A stretch of 36,643 bases of DNA from Candidatus Sumerlaeota bacterium (GTDB taxonomy: Bacteria > Sumerlaeota > Sumerlaeia > UBA8349). The notes beneath the pieces are model-generated. The model saw only the letters and a program-made list of their open reading frames with translations, ran no database searches and was not told the DNA's origin. The stretch is taken from NCBI GenBank assembly GCA_016931035.1, contig JAFGFN010000106.1, positions 1 to 36,643 on the forward strand, written 5' to 3'. The position numbers were made by a program, and so were the translations under genes. Of the stretch, positions 15,697 to 23,145 are shown one piece after another (position 1 is the first letter of the stretch; each line of letters opens with the position of its first letter).

Positions 15697-16434
15697 TCAG
15701 CGCGACCGTTCAACCCCGACCCGGGCGCAGTATGGCCGGATGCGACAGCGGCTGCACCGGGGCGAGACCGGGACGCACAGGTTCTGCCCGTAGGCGACGA
15801 GCCAGTCGTTGATCGGAATCCAGTAGCGCCGGGGCAGAATCTCGCGGAGAACCATCTCGGTTTCGTTCGGGGTGCGGGTGGAGACGTATCCCCAGCGGTT
15901 CGTGATGCGATGGACGTGCGTGTCCACGCAAATGCCCGGTTTACCGAACCCTTGGGTCAGGACCAGGTTGGCGGTCTTGCGCCCGACCCCGTCGAGTTTC
16001 AGGAGCGCGTCGAGATCGTCGGGCACGCGGCCTCCGTGTTGCTCCAGAAGGACCCGGCACGTCTTGACCACACTGCGCGCCTTCGTGTTGTAGAACCCGA
16101 CGGGATAGATGGTCCGGGCGATCGTCTTCTCGCCCAGGCCGAGCATCGTGCGAGGCGTGCGGGCGAGCTGGAAGAGCCGCCGGGTCGCCTCGGCCGTGCA
16201 ATCGTCCTTGGTCCGCAAGCTCAGGATCGTCGAGATCAGGACGCGAAACGGATCGCGCCGCGTGCGGGCCAGCCGCGTCACGATCGGCTCGCGCCAATGC
16301 CGCACCTCTTCCTTGAGTATCTTGGCCACGGCATCGATCGGGAACTCGGTGCGACTCTTCGAGGGCAACGCGCGTCGTCCTTCCGTTCGCCGTCCCCGTC
16401 GCTTCCGACCGGGGAGACGTTTCGACGGCATCAT
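15697..16434 (-). CDS. nth: Endonuclease III
   Basis: DNA glycosylase/AP lyase of base-excision repair that removes oxidised pyrimidines. The helix-hairpin-helix is LDGVGRKTANLVL, holding the catalytic Lys. The catalytic Asp is in CVDTHVHRITNRWG. The C-terminal 4Fe-4S cluster loop has the exact spacing C-x6-C-x2-C-x5-C (CVPVSPRCSRCRIRPYC). The protein is about 245 residues, slightly longer than the 211 of E. coli Nth because of a basic N-terminal tail (KRLPGRKRRGRR). The start is uncertain: ATG at 16434 or 16431, or TTG at 16458, none with a strong ribosome binding site. It is divergent from the GT2 gene and leads the phosphatidyltransferase. Confidence 0.93.
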   Translation of the reverse strand: MMPSKRLPGRKRRGRRTEGRRALPSKSRTEFPIDAVAKILKEEVRHWREPIVTRLARTRRDPFRVLISTILSLRTKDDCTAEATRRLFQLARTPRTMLGLGEKTIARTIYPVGFYNTKARSVVKTCRVLLEQHGGRVPDDLDALLKLDGVGRKTANLVLTQGFGKPGICVDTHVHRITNRWGYVSTRTPNETEMVLREILPRRYWIPINDWLVAYGQNLCVPVSPRCSRCRIRPYCARVGVERSR

Positions 16435-16504
16435 CCCATCATCCCCGGCCAAATGCAAAGGGAGTTGCGCCGCCGCCCGCCTTGCGCTTTAATACCCGAA
16501 CCCG

Positions 16505-16535
16505 TTGACGAAGTCGCCGCTCGTCGCAGTATCGA
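16505..16535 (+). promoter_or_regulatory. Possible promoter of the GT2 gene
   Basis: TTGACG (16505-16510), a 19-bp spacer and TATCGA (16530-16535). The spacer is long, so this is weak. It would give a leader of about 12 nt before the GTG at 16554. Confidence 0.3.
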
Positions 16536-16553
16536 AAGCAGGGCGCGAAGCAA

Positions 16554-17240
16554 GTGAAACTCTCGGTCATCATCCCCGTTTACAACGAACACCGGACCAT
16601 CGAGGCCGTAATCCGGAAGGTGCGCGACGTGCCTCTTCCCGTCGAACGCGAGATCCTCGTCGTCGACGGGAATTCGATCGACGGTACGCGCGAGATTCTC
16701 GAACGCCACGCGTCGGAACCCGACCTGACCGTCCATTTCGAGTCGGGCCCCCAGGGGCGCGGCCACGCTCTCAAGGAGGGGCTCCGCCTGGCGACCGGCG
16801 ACGTGGCGATCTTCCAGGACGCCGATCTCGAACTCGATCCGGCCGACTATCCGGTTCTTCTCGAACCGATTCTCTCGAACCACGCCAACGTCGTCTTCGG
16901 GTCGCGTTTTCTGGCCGGACGGCCGCGCATGGGATTCCTTCAATACTGGGGCAACCGAGTTATCAACTTCTCGGTCAACCTGCTCTACGGCACCTCGCTC
17001 ACCGACGTCGAGACCTGCTACCAGGTCTTCCGGCGCGAGGCCATCCAGGATTTCACCCTGGTAAACAACGACTTCGCCTTCACGGTCGAACTGACGGTCA
17101 AACTGATCAAGGCGGGTCACCCGATTCGCGAAATCCCGATCGCCTACATCCCGCGCGGCCGCGCCGAAGGAAAGAAAATCTATTGGGCCGACGGCTTCCT
17201 CTCGCTCTGGACGCTGGTCAAGTATCGGTTTGTTAGATAG
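16554..17240 (+). CDS. GT2 family glycosyltransferase (dolichol-phosphate mannosyltransferase-like)
   Basis: A 228-residue cytosolic GT-A glycosyltransferase. It opens with KLSVIIPVYNEHRTIE, the nucleotide-sugar binding strand. VVDGNSIDGT follows, then the metal-binding QDADLELDP (DxD-like) and later YQVFRREAI with ETCYQ, typical of DPM1-like enzymes. It has no membrane helix, so it resembles single-domain polyprenyl-phosphate sugar synthases, which charge the lipid carriers used by GT39-type transferases. Two or three such transferases are encoded in this window, at 1828, 5348 and 8581. The start is GTG with only a poor ribosome binding site (GCGCGAAG). yceD follows 118 bp downstream. Confidence 0.87.
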   Translation: MKLSVIIPVYNEHRTIEAVIRKVRDVPLPVEREILVVDGNSIDGTREILERHASEPDLTVHFESGPQGRGHALKEGLRLATGDVAIFQDADLELDPADYPVLLEPILSNHANVVFGSRFLAGRPRMGFLQYWGNRVINFSVNLLYGTSLTDVETCYQVFRREAIQDFTLVNNDFAFTVELTVKLIKAGHPIREIPIAYIPRGRAEGKKIYWADGFLSLWTLVKYRFVR

Positions 17241-17276
17241 GGGTTCCAGGTTTCAGGTTCGAAGGTGGAAAGTTCA
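17241..17276. repeat. Intergenic word repeat, family 'GTTCCAGGTTTCAGGTTC'
   Basis: The sequence GGGGTTCCAGGTTTCAGG followed by TTCGAAGGTGGAAAGTTC lies in the gap between the GT2 gene and yceD. The same words (AGTTCCAGGTTCG, CGAACCTGGAA) reappear at 34573-34638 in another gap. Confidence 0.55.
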
Positions 17277-17358
17277 GAAGAAGAGGAGGGATCGCGGCGA
17301 CTTTCGATCCTTGGATCGGTTGACCGGGAACGCAGCGCTATTGAAGAGAGGGATTCTC

Positions 17359-17907
17359 ATGAAGATCGACATCCAGAAACTCCGCGAAGGCCCTCTCGCC
17401 TACGACGTGTGCCTGACGCCCGAATACCTGGCCGACGAGCCGGAACACGACGTGAGGTTCGAACCGGCGCAGGGCCGCGTGATCTTCACCCTTCAGGGCC
17501 AAAACGTCTTCGCCGAGGGACGCCTCGCCACAACGGCCCACCTCGCGTGCGCGCGCTGTCTGGTCGAGACGTCCGTGACGATCGACGTGCCGGTGCACCT
17601 CTACTATTGGCCCGAGAACGCGCGCCGCGAGGAATCGACCGTCGATATCGACGTGGACGAACCCGACTACGGCCTTTACAAAGGCGACACCCTCGATCCC
17701 GACGAGGATCTGCGCGAACTCCTCCTGGTCGAACTCCCCGTCGTCCCCCTGTGCCGAGAGGACTGCAACGGGCTCTGCCCGCATTGCGGGAAGAACCTGA
17801 ACGAAGGACCGTGCGGGTGCGAGAAGGAATCGGAACCCGACGTCGCCGAGACCGAACCCGACTGGAAACGCCGACTCCGCGACCTCAAACTCCCGCCCGG
17901 GGAGTAG
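17359..17907 (+). CDS. yceD: YceD / DUF177 family protein (23S rRNA accumulation)
   Basis: A 182-residue soluble protein of the DUF177 family, whose E. coli member YceD is needed for 23S rRNA accumulation. The family cores are visible: EGRLATTAHLACARCLVE in the middle, an acidic stretch, LLLVELPVVPLC, then ED-CNGLCPHCGKNLNEGPCGC. The Cys pairs CARC, CNGLCPHC and CGC suggest bound zinc. The ATG at 17359 with AGAGAGGG upstream fits the family start MKIDIQKL; the frame is open earlier but carries no conserved sequence. In most bacteria yceD is followed by rpmF; here it is followed by a convergent hydrolase whose 3' end overlaps it by 23 bp, so rpmF is elsewhere. Confidence 0.88.
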   Translation: MKIDIQKLREGPLAYDVCLTPEYLADEPEHDVRFEPAQGRVIFTLQGQNVFAEGRLATTAHLACARCLVETSVTIDVPVHLYYWPENARREESTVDIDVDEPDYGLYKGDTLDPDEDLRELLLVELPVVPLCREDCNGLCPHCGKNLNEGPCGCEKESEPDVAETEPDWKRRLRDLKLPPGE

Positions 17908-18760
17908 GTTCGTCGAAGACTTTCTTCAGAAACCCGTCGATTCCCTCGTTGTACTCATTCCCCGTATCGAGAAACCCTTCATTGTGCGAGCCACGCAGTT
18001 CGAGGAACGTCTTGGGCTCATTCGCCGCGTCGTAAAGGGCGCGGCCATGGTTGTACGGGATGATCTCGTCGTTGGGAGAATGAACGATCAGGACGGGACA
18101 ACGCACGTTGGGGAGAATCTCACGCGTGTCGTAGTCGAATCGACACAAGAGCCGCACCGGGAGAAACGGATAGGTCCGCGCGCCCATGTCGGGAATCGAC
18201 GTGAACGTGGATTCGAGGATCAGCGCCCGCGGCTCGACCTCGGCGGCCAAATGCGCGGCCACCGCCCCGCCGAGCGAACGTCCGAACGGAACGATCTCCT
18301 TGGGTTTCGCGCCCCGCTTTTCGACCAGGTAATCCCACGCCGCCCGCGCGTCCAGATAGGTCCCCTTTTCGGTCGGCCGGCCCGAGCTCTCGCCGTACCC
18401 TCGATAGTCGAAGATCAGAACGTTGAGCCGAAGATCGTTCAGAAGGAGCAACGTCGCGATCCGGTGCGTGATGTTCCCCGCGTTGCCGTGGCAGAACAGA
18501 ACCGTTCCGCGCGGCTCGCGCGCCGGGACGTACCACGCCGAGATCTTTTCGCCGTCGGAGGTTTCAAGCGTCAGATCTTCGAAGTCGAGCCTCGCGTCGG
18601 AAGGCATCTGTCCCACGTCGCGCGAGGGGAAATAGAGGAGCCGCCCCTGAAGCAGGAAGACGGCCACACAGAGAACGAGATAGAAACCGGCGAGGACGAG
18701 GAAGAGATCGATCATGACGCGACGCCCGATCTTGCGGAGTTTTGTCGACCGAAGACCCAT
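17885..18760 (-). CDS. Membrane-anchored alpha/beta hydrolase (BEM46-like)
   Basis: A 291-residue serine hydrolase. An N-terminal membrane helix (about 17-38) is followed by the GRLLYFPSR segment common in the BEM46/YfhR group. The oxyanion loop is HGNAGN (91-96). The catalytic triad can be read: Ser162 in GRSLGG, Asp231 in SPNDEIIP and His259 in GSHNEG. Members of this group are esterases or peptidases of mostly unknown substrate, placed at the cytoplasmic membrane. An alternative start lies at M16 (18715), which would remove the basic tail before the helix. Its stop codon lies within the 3' end of yceD (convergent overlap of 23 bp). The upstream dehydrogenase gene ends 77 bp before. Confidence 0.85.
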   Translation of the reverse strand: MGLRSTKLRKIGRRVMIDLFLVLAGFYLVLCVAVFLLQGRLLYFPSRDVGQMPSDARLDFEDLTLETSDGEKISAWYVPAREPRGTVLFCHGNAGNITHRIATLLLLNDLRLNVLIFDYRGYGESSGRPTEKGTYLDARAAWDYLVEKRGAKPKEIVPFGRSLGGAVAAHLAAEVEPRALILESTFTSIPDMGARTYPFLPVRLLCRFDYDTREILPNVRCPVLIVHSPNDEIIPYNHGRALYDAANEPKTFLELRGSHNEGFLDTGNEYNEGIDGFLKKVFDEPTPRAGV

Positions 18761-18778
18761 ATCCGCTCGCTCAAACCC

Positions 18779-18805
18779 CGATCCGCAATTCGCATTCCGA
18801 AACCC
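18779..18805. repeat. Second copy of the 'ATCCGAAAT-GCGC' word repeat
   Basis: CGATCCGCAATTCGCA followed by TTCCGAAACCC lies in the 77-bp gap between the hydrolase and the zinc dehydrogenase. It shares its words with 13018-13045. Confidence 0.5.
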
Positions 18806-18837
18806 GAGATATCGGCTCGCCCCGTCGGCTCACGCTC

Positions 18838-19875
18838 TCACTCGAACGAAATGATCGCCTTCACCACGCCGTCGCGGTACTCCGCCACCGTGTCGAACGC
18901 CTCCTGCGACTTCTCGAACGGGAAACGATGCGTCACCATGAAGTCGACCGACGCCTTGCCGCTTTCGATCAGATCGAGCGCCTGATCCATGCACTCGTTC
19001 TGTCGCCGGACGTTCTGAAGACGGATCTCCTTGCGACGCGACACGTCGATGACGAACGAGAGCCGTTCGACCGTTGGAATGCCGACGATAACTAGGCTGC
19101 CGCCCGGCGCCAGGAGCTCGACCCCTTGATCGACCGTTTCCTGCACGCCCGCGCACTCGAAGACGGCGTCGAGACCGAGCGGTTCGAGTCGGGCGATTTC
19201 CGCGACCACGTCGCTCCGATCGGGGTTCCCCACCCAATCCGCGGCGCGCTCGCCGGCGACCTGGACCCGGTAGTCGAGGACGTCGGTCATATAGATCCGT
19301 TCGGCGCCCTGCGCCCGCGCCGAGAGAGCCGCGCTGAGTCCGATCGGGCCGCTGCCGAGGACGGCGATCCTTTTGCCCTCCATACTGCCCGTGAGTTGCG
19401 CCGCGTAGTAGCCGATCGCCAACGGCTCGGCCACCGTCGCCTGGTCGAGCGTCGTCGATTCGCGGATCGGGAAGAGCGACGTCTCGGGCATCACGATGCG
19501 TTCGCAAAGACACCCGTCGGCCTGACCCGCGGCCCCGAGGAAACTCAGGTTTCGACACGTGTGCATCCGCCCCTTGAGGCACTGGTCGCACTCGAAACAC
19601 GGCATGGCGGGATCGACCGCCACGCGGTCGCCCGCCTTCAGGTTTTTGACGGCGGGTCCGACCTCCAGGACCGTACCCGCGCACTCGTGGCCGAGGCGAA
19701 ACGGAAATCGGACGACGGCGCGGCCGATCCGCCCATCCTTATAGTTGTGAATGTCCGAGCCGCAGACGCCGACCGAACCCATCCGAAGCAGAACGTCGCT
19801 GTCCCGCGTTATCTCCGGTTCGGGCGCTTCCTGCATCTCGATCCGTCCGATCCCGGTCATCGCCATCGCTTTCAT
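18838..19875 (-). CDS. Zinc-dependent alcohol/polyol dehydrogenase 1
   Basis: A 345-residue medium-chain dehydrogenase that oxidises a sugar alcohol or hydroxy-acid with NAD(P). The catalytic zinc ligands are Cys38 (GVCGSD) and His63-Glu64 (GHECAG). The structural zinc has four Cys at 93, 96, 99 and 107. The Rossmann motif is VLGSGPIGLSAA, followed by an acidic residue (TDVLD) that favours NAD. It resembles sorbitol, xylitol and L-threonine dehydrogenases; the substrate is not readable. AGGAG lies 8 nt before the ATG. Directly upstream is an AT-rich stretch with a perfect 7-bp inverted repeat (19898-19919), suggesting its own regulated promoter. It is the first of two such dehydrogenases placed head to tail. 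Confidence 0.87.
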   Translation of the reverse strand: MKAMAMTGIGRIEMQEAPEPEITRDSDVLLRMGSVGVCGSDIHNYKDGRIGRAVVRFPFRLGHECAGTVLEVGPAVKNLKAGDRVAVDPAMPCFECDQCLKGRMHTCRNLSFLGAAGQADGCLCERIVMPETSLFPIRESTTLDQATVAEPLAIGYYAAQLTGSMEGKRIAVLGSGPIGLSAALSARAQGAERIYMTDVLDYRVQVAGERAADWVGNPDRSDVVAEIARLEPLGLDAVFECAGVQETVDQGVELLAPGGSLVIVGIPTVERLSFVIDVSRRKEIRLQNVRRQNECMDQALDLIESGKASVDFMVTHRFPFEKSQEAFDTVAEYRDGVVKAIISFE

Positions 19876-19897
19876 GCACTATTCTCCTAATATAGCG

Positions 19898-19919
19898 ATG
19901 TTATGCTCTTCGATAACAT
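19898..19919. promoter_or_regulatory. Inverted repeat, likely operator upstream of dehydrogenase 1
   Basis: ATGTTAT (19898-19904) and ATAACAT (19913-19919) are perfect arms around an 8-bp centre, lying 23-44 bp before the start codon. The 110-bp gap is strikingly AT-rich compared with its surroundings. The layout suits a dimeric regulator (LacI or GntR type), but no such gene lies in this window. Confidence 0.5.
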
Positions 19920-19985
19920 GCATCGTATTACATATATCTATACTTTCATTCTAAGTCTGTCTCATGATCTATGCTTAGATAGGTC

Positions 19986-21002
19986 TTACATCTCGACCTG
20001 GATCTTCATGAAGGCCAACGGGTCGGCGGACCAACGTTTCAGGATATCCCCCGCCCGGTCGAACGGAACGACGGCGGTCAACACGTCCTCGACGGGGAAT
20101 CGCCCCGCTTCGAGCATCCGGACCACGTCGCGGAAATCGTGCGCCATCGCGTTGCGCGAGCCCCGAACGTCGAGTTCCTTCTGGACGAACTGTCTCGTGT
20201 TGTACGCCACCTCGTCCTTCGCATACCCGATGTAGACCACCCGTCCGGCAAAACACGCCTCGTCCACCGCCGCGCGAAACGTTTGGGGCAATCCGACCGC
20301 CTCGATCAGAACATCGGGACCCTCCCCGCCCGTCAACTCGGCCAACCGCTCGTGAAGCGATTCCCGGGACGAGTTGATCGTGTGCGCGGCTCCGGCCCGC
20401 CGGCCGACTTCGAGCTTCTTGTCGTCTATGTCGATGGCGACGACGGTCGCATTGCGAAACGCCGCGCCCGAAATCGCGCCCAATCCGATGGCGCCGCACC
20501 CAAACACCCCCACCACGTCGCGATGCGTCGCCTGCGCGCGATCCACCGCGTGGAAGCCGACGGAAAGCGGCTCGACCAGCGCGAGTTCGCGAAGCGAGAG
20601 TCTGTCCGCGACGACCAGCTTTTCCCAGGGCGAGGTGAAGTACTCGGTCATCAGGCCGTCGCGGCGTACCCCATAGGTCAAGTTGTCGCGGCAGCAATTC
20701 GTCCGCCCCTGCCGGCACGCCGAACACACCCCGCACGTCGTGTAGGGCGAAACGGTCGCGTTCATCCCGACGCGGAAGGTCTCGGGCACGCCGGGGGCGA
20801 CCTCTTCGATAGTCGCCGCGACCTCGTGGCCCGGGATGATCGGGAAGGTGACCATCGGATTCGCGCCGCGATAGGCGGTCAGATCGCTTCCGCAATAGCC
20901 GCAATTGCGAACCTTGAGCAGAACTTCGCCCGGCGCGGGAGAGGGCTTGGGAATCTCTCCAAACCCGACCTTGCCGGGTTCGTGGATGAAGAAGGCTTTC
21001 AT
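19986..21002 (-). CDS. Zinc-dependent alcohol/polyol dehydrogenase 2
   Basis: A 338-residue medium-chain dehydrogenase related to, but clearly distinct from, the neighbouring enzyme. Catalytic zinc ligands are Cys37 (GYCGSD) and His59-Glu60 (GHEVAA). The structural zinc Cys are at 90, 93, 96 and 104 ([17 protein letters not shown]). The nucleotide motif is [12 protein letters not shown] followed by AIDIDD, suggesting NAD. The family includes L-idonate, galactitol and L-fucono/L-galactonate-type dehydrogenases; which applies here is unknown. AAGGAG lies 12 nt before the ATG. It lies between the other dehydrogenase (110 bp) and a sugar-lactonase-type amidohydrolase (128 bp), all on the minus strand, which points to a carbohydrate oxidation locus. 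Confidence 0.87.
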   Translation of the reverse strand: MKAFFIHEPGKVGFGEIPKPSPAPGEVLLKVRNCGYCGSDLTAYRGANPMVTFPIIPGHEVAATIEEVAPGVPETFRVGMNATVSPYTTCGVCSACRQGRTNCCRDNLTYGVRRDGLMTEYFTSPWEKLVVADRLSLRELALVEPLSVGFHAVDRAQATHRDVVGVFGCGAIGLGAISGAAFRNATVVAIDIDDKKLEVGRRAGAAHTINSSRESLHERLAELTGGEGPDVLIEAVGLPQTFRAAVDEACFAGRVVYIGYAKDEVAYNTRQFVQKELDVRGSRNAMAHDFRDVVRMLEAGRFPVEDVLTAVVPFDRAGDILKRWSADPLAFMKIQVEM

Positions 21003-21130
21003 TTGCGCAAACGCTCCTTGGCCTCAAGAGACCGGGCCTAACAGTGGAAGAGGCGAGTTAGAGAGGGAAGTCGGCTTCCGAAACGTCGGCGAAACGAGGC
21101 ACGCTAGAATCGCCCTTCTCATATGCCCTC

Positions 21131-21970
21131 TCACAGTGGGAAACCGTAGACCCGGTGCGCGTTGCCGCCCCATATCGCCTCGCGATACTCGACGGGAAGT
21201 CGCTGAATGTAGCCGTCGGCCAGTTCGACAACGTGCCTGTACTTTCCGGCCAACGCGCAAACGGGCCAGTCGCTCCCGACCAGGATTCGCTGCGGTCCGA
21301 AGGCCTCGAACACCACGTCGAGATACGGCTCGAACTGGTCCTGCGTCCAGTTTTTCCAGTCCGCTTCGGTCACCATGCCCGACACCTTGCACACGACGTT
21401 CGAGAACTGCGCCAAGCGCCGGATATCGGTCCGCCACGGTTCGATCGCGCCCGTCTTGATCGGCGGTTTCGCGATATGGTCGAGAACGAACGTGACGCCG
21501 GGAAACTGCTCCACGACCTCGCACGCTACGGGGAGGTGGCGCGGGAAGAGCAACAGGTCGTAGGCCAGGTCGAACTCAGGGAGCATCGCGAGCCCGCGCA
21601 GAAAGTCCTTGCTCATCATAAACCGATCGTCGGGCTCGTCGTGAACCACGTGGCGAACGCCGACGCACTTCGGGTCGCGCGCCAAACGCTGGAGATGGGT
21701 TCGGGCCTGGGGACTGCACAGGTCCACCCACCCGACCACGCCTTTAATGAAAGGATGCTTCTGCGCGAGATCGAGAAGCCATTCGGTTTCTTGAAGAGTC
21801 TGTCGCGCCTGGACGGCAATCGTCCCGTCGATGCCCGATTTCTCGAGAAGCGGCGCCAACGTTTCGGGCAGAAGGTCGGCTTTGAGGCAATCCATCCCCT
21901 CTCCGATCCACGGGTAGTCCCGCGGCGCGGCGGCGAACTGGATGAAATGCTGGTGCGTGTCGATTCTCAT
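21131..21970 (-). CDS. Amidohydrolase family 2 protein, probable sugar lactonase
   Basis: A 279-residue TIM-barrel metal hydrolase of the amidohydrolase-2 (COG3618) family, which includes L-fucono-1,5-lactonase and related sugar lactonases that open an aldonolactone. The opening MRIDTHQHF provides the metal-binding HxH pair (His6, His8). GVRHVVHDEPD, FVLDHIAKPP and the closing GSDWPV carry the further His and Asp of the site. It starts within the last codon of the aldo/keto reductase gene (ATGA overlap, 4 bp). Coupling a sugar 1-dehydrogenase to a lactonase is the logic of non-phosphorylating L-fucose or L-galactose breakdown. That pathway assignment is inference. Confidence 0.86.
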   Translation of the reverse strand: MRIDTHQHFIQFAAAPRDYPWIGEGMDCLKADLLPETLAPLLEKSGIDGTIAVQARQTLQETEWLLDLAQKHPFIKGVVGWVDLCSPQARTHLQRLARDPKCVGVRHVVHDEPDDRFMMSKDFLRGLAMLPEFDLAYDLLLFPRHLPVACEVVEQFPGVTFVLDHIAKPPIKTGAIEPWRTDIRRLAQFSNVVCKVSGMVTEADWKNWTQDQFEPYLDVVFEAFGPQRILVGSDWPVCALAGKYRHVVELADGYIQRLPVEYREAIWGGNAHRVYGFPL

Positions 21971-22941
21971 GGGTCACACTCCACGGCATCGGGATCGTCG
22001 TTCTCCGGACGCCCGCTTCGCCAACAAACGTTCGCGACCGGTGCGAAAACATCCAACACTTCCTTCAGAAGTTCGGGGTCCGGCTTTCGACCGACCATCC
22101 GGACGTTCGACTCGACGTGGCGCACCTTGCTCATCCCCACCAGAGTCGTGGCGACCGGTTCGTAGTCGAGAGCGAACTGCATCGCGAGGTCCGAGATGTC
22201 CACGCCCCGCTTGCGACAAAGTTCGGCGGCCCGGATACCGGCCTCGCACACTCGGCTCGGAGCGGGATGCCAATCCGGAGCGCCCTTCTCCGACAGGACG
22301 CGCATATGAAGAGGAGACGCATTGACCAGAGCGATCTCCTTCTCCCGGGCCAGAGGAGTCAGGATCTCGTCCATGGCGGTGTCCATCAGATTGTAGCGGC
22401 AGTAGGAGAGAATCGTGTCGATGTCGGCCCGCGACGCCACTTTTCGAAGTGCCCGAAGAGGATAGCCCGTGATGCCGACGAACCGAACCTTGCCCTCCTT
22501 CTTGAGGTCGAGCATGGCGGGGATCGTCTCGGCGACGATCTGGTCCAGGTCGCCGAATTCGATGTCGTGGGCCTGAAGCAAGTCCACATGATCGGTTCGA
22601 AGGCGCTTGAGACTCTCGTCGATCGACGTCTTGACGCGCTTGGCCGAGAAGTCGAAACCCTCGGGGAGTCTGGAGTCGTATCGCCCGGTCTTGGTCGCTA
22701 GAACCACCTGGTCCCGCTTGCCGTCGAGGAACTCGCCCAGGCGCGTCTCGGCCAGCGTTCGACCGTAGTAGGGCGAGACGTCGAAAAAGTTGATTCCGAG
22801 GTCGATCGCCCGATCGACGGCGCGCCGGCCCTCGTCGGGGTCGATCGAGCCGAACTCTTCCCCTAGCGGCGAGGCGCCGTATCCCACGATGGAGACCCGC
22901 AGGCCTGTTCTTCCAAGAGTCCGATAGATCATTTCGGGCAT
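21967..22941 (-). CDS. Aldo/keto reductase, sugar 1-dehydrogenase-like
   Basis: A 324-residue NAD(P)-linked aldo/keto reductase. The catalytic tetrad can be read: Asp54 and Tyr58 in FDVSPYYG, Lys84 in LATKTG and the His in LLQAHDIEF. The cofactor-binding end contains LVGMSKVRHVESN. It resembles the L-galactose / L-fucose (D-threo-aldose) 1-dehydrogenase branch, which oxidises an aldose at C1 to the lactone. That lactone would be the substrate for the coupled amidohydrolase gene. I chose ATG 22941 (MPEMIYRT) because GGAG lies about 12 nt before it; ATG 22932 is the alternative. A promoter-like pair (23083-23112) and a strong leader hairpin (23023-23049) lie upstream. Confidence 0.86.
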   Translation of the reverse strand: MPEMIYRTLGRTGLRVSIVGYGASPLGEEFGSIDPDEGRRAVDRAIDLGINFFDVSPYYGRTLAETRLGEFLDGKRDQVVLATKTGRYDSRLPEGFDFSAKRVKTSIDESLKRLRTDHVDLLQAHDIEFGDLDQIVAETIPAMLDLKKEGKVRFVGITGYPLRALRKVASRADIDTILSYCRYNLMDTAMDEILTPLAREKEIALVNASPLHMRVLSEKGAPDWHPAPSRVCEAGIRAAELCRKRGVDISDLAMQFALDYEPVATTLVGMSKVRHVESNVRMVGRKPDPELLKEVLDVFAPVANVCWRSGRPENDDPDAVECDP

Positions 22942-23022
22942 GATTCCGACAACGTCTCCTTCAACGTTCTGGATCGAGTCCTTCCGGAACAAGGCGACGA
23001 GACACACGCCGCATCCCGCCCC

Positions 23023-23049
23023 CGGGCCTTCATGGGCCCCCAAGGCCCG
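23023..23049 (-). promoter_or_regulatory. Leader hairpin of the aldo/keto reductase operon
   Basis: CGGGCCTT (23023-23030) and AAGGCCCG (23042-23049) form a perfect 8-bp stem around an 11-nt loop. It lies about 27 nt after the predicted transcript start and has no T-tract, so a role in RNA stability or regulation is possible. Confidence 0.4.
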
Positions 23050-23082
23050 CTCCAGGAATAAGAACTCTCTGCCTTACCAGGG

Positions 23083-23112
23083 ATGCTATGGCATTGCGCC
23101 GCAAGAAGTCAA
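23083..23112 (-). promoter_or_regulatory. Candidate promoter of the aldo/keto reductase-amidohydrolase operon
   Basis: On the minus strand, TTGACT (23112-23107), an 18-bp spacer and TAGCAT (23088-23083). Transcription would start near 23076, giving a leader of about 135 nt. Confidence 0.5.
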
Positions 23113-23145
23113 CTCGGTTCTTCGCAGCGCTGTATGCAACACGCC

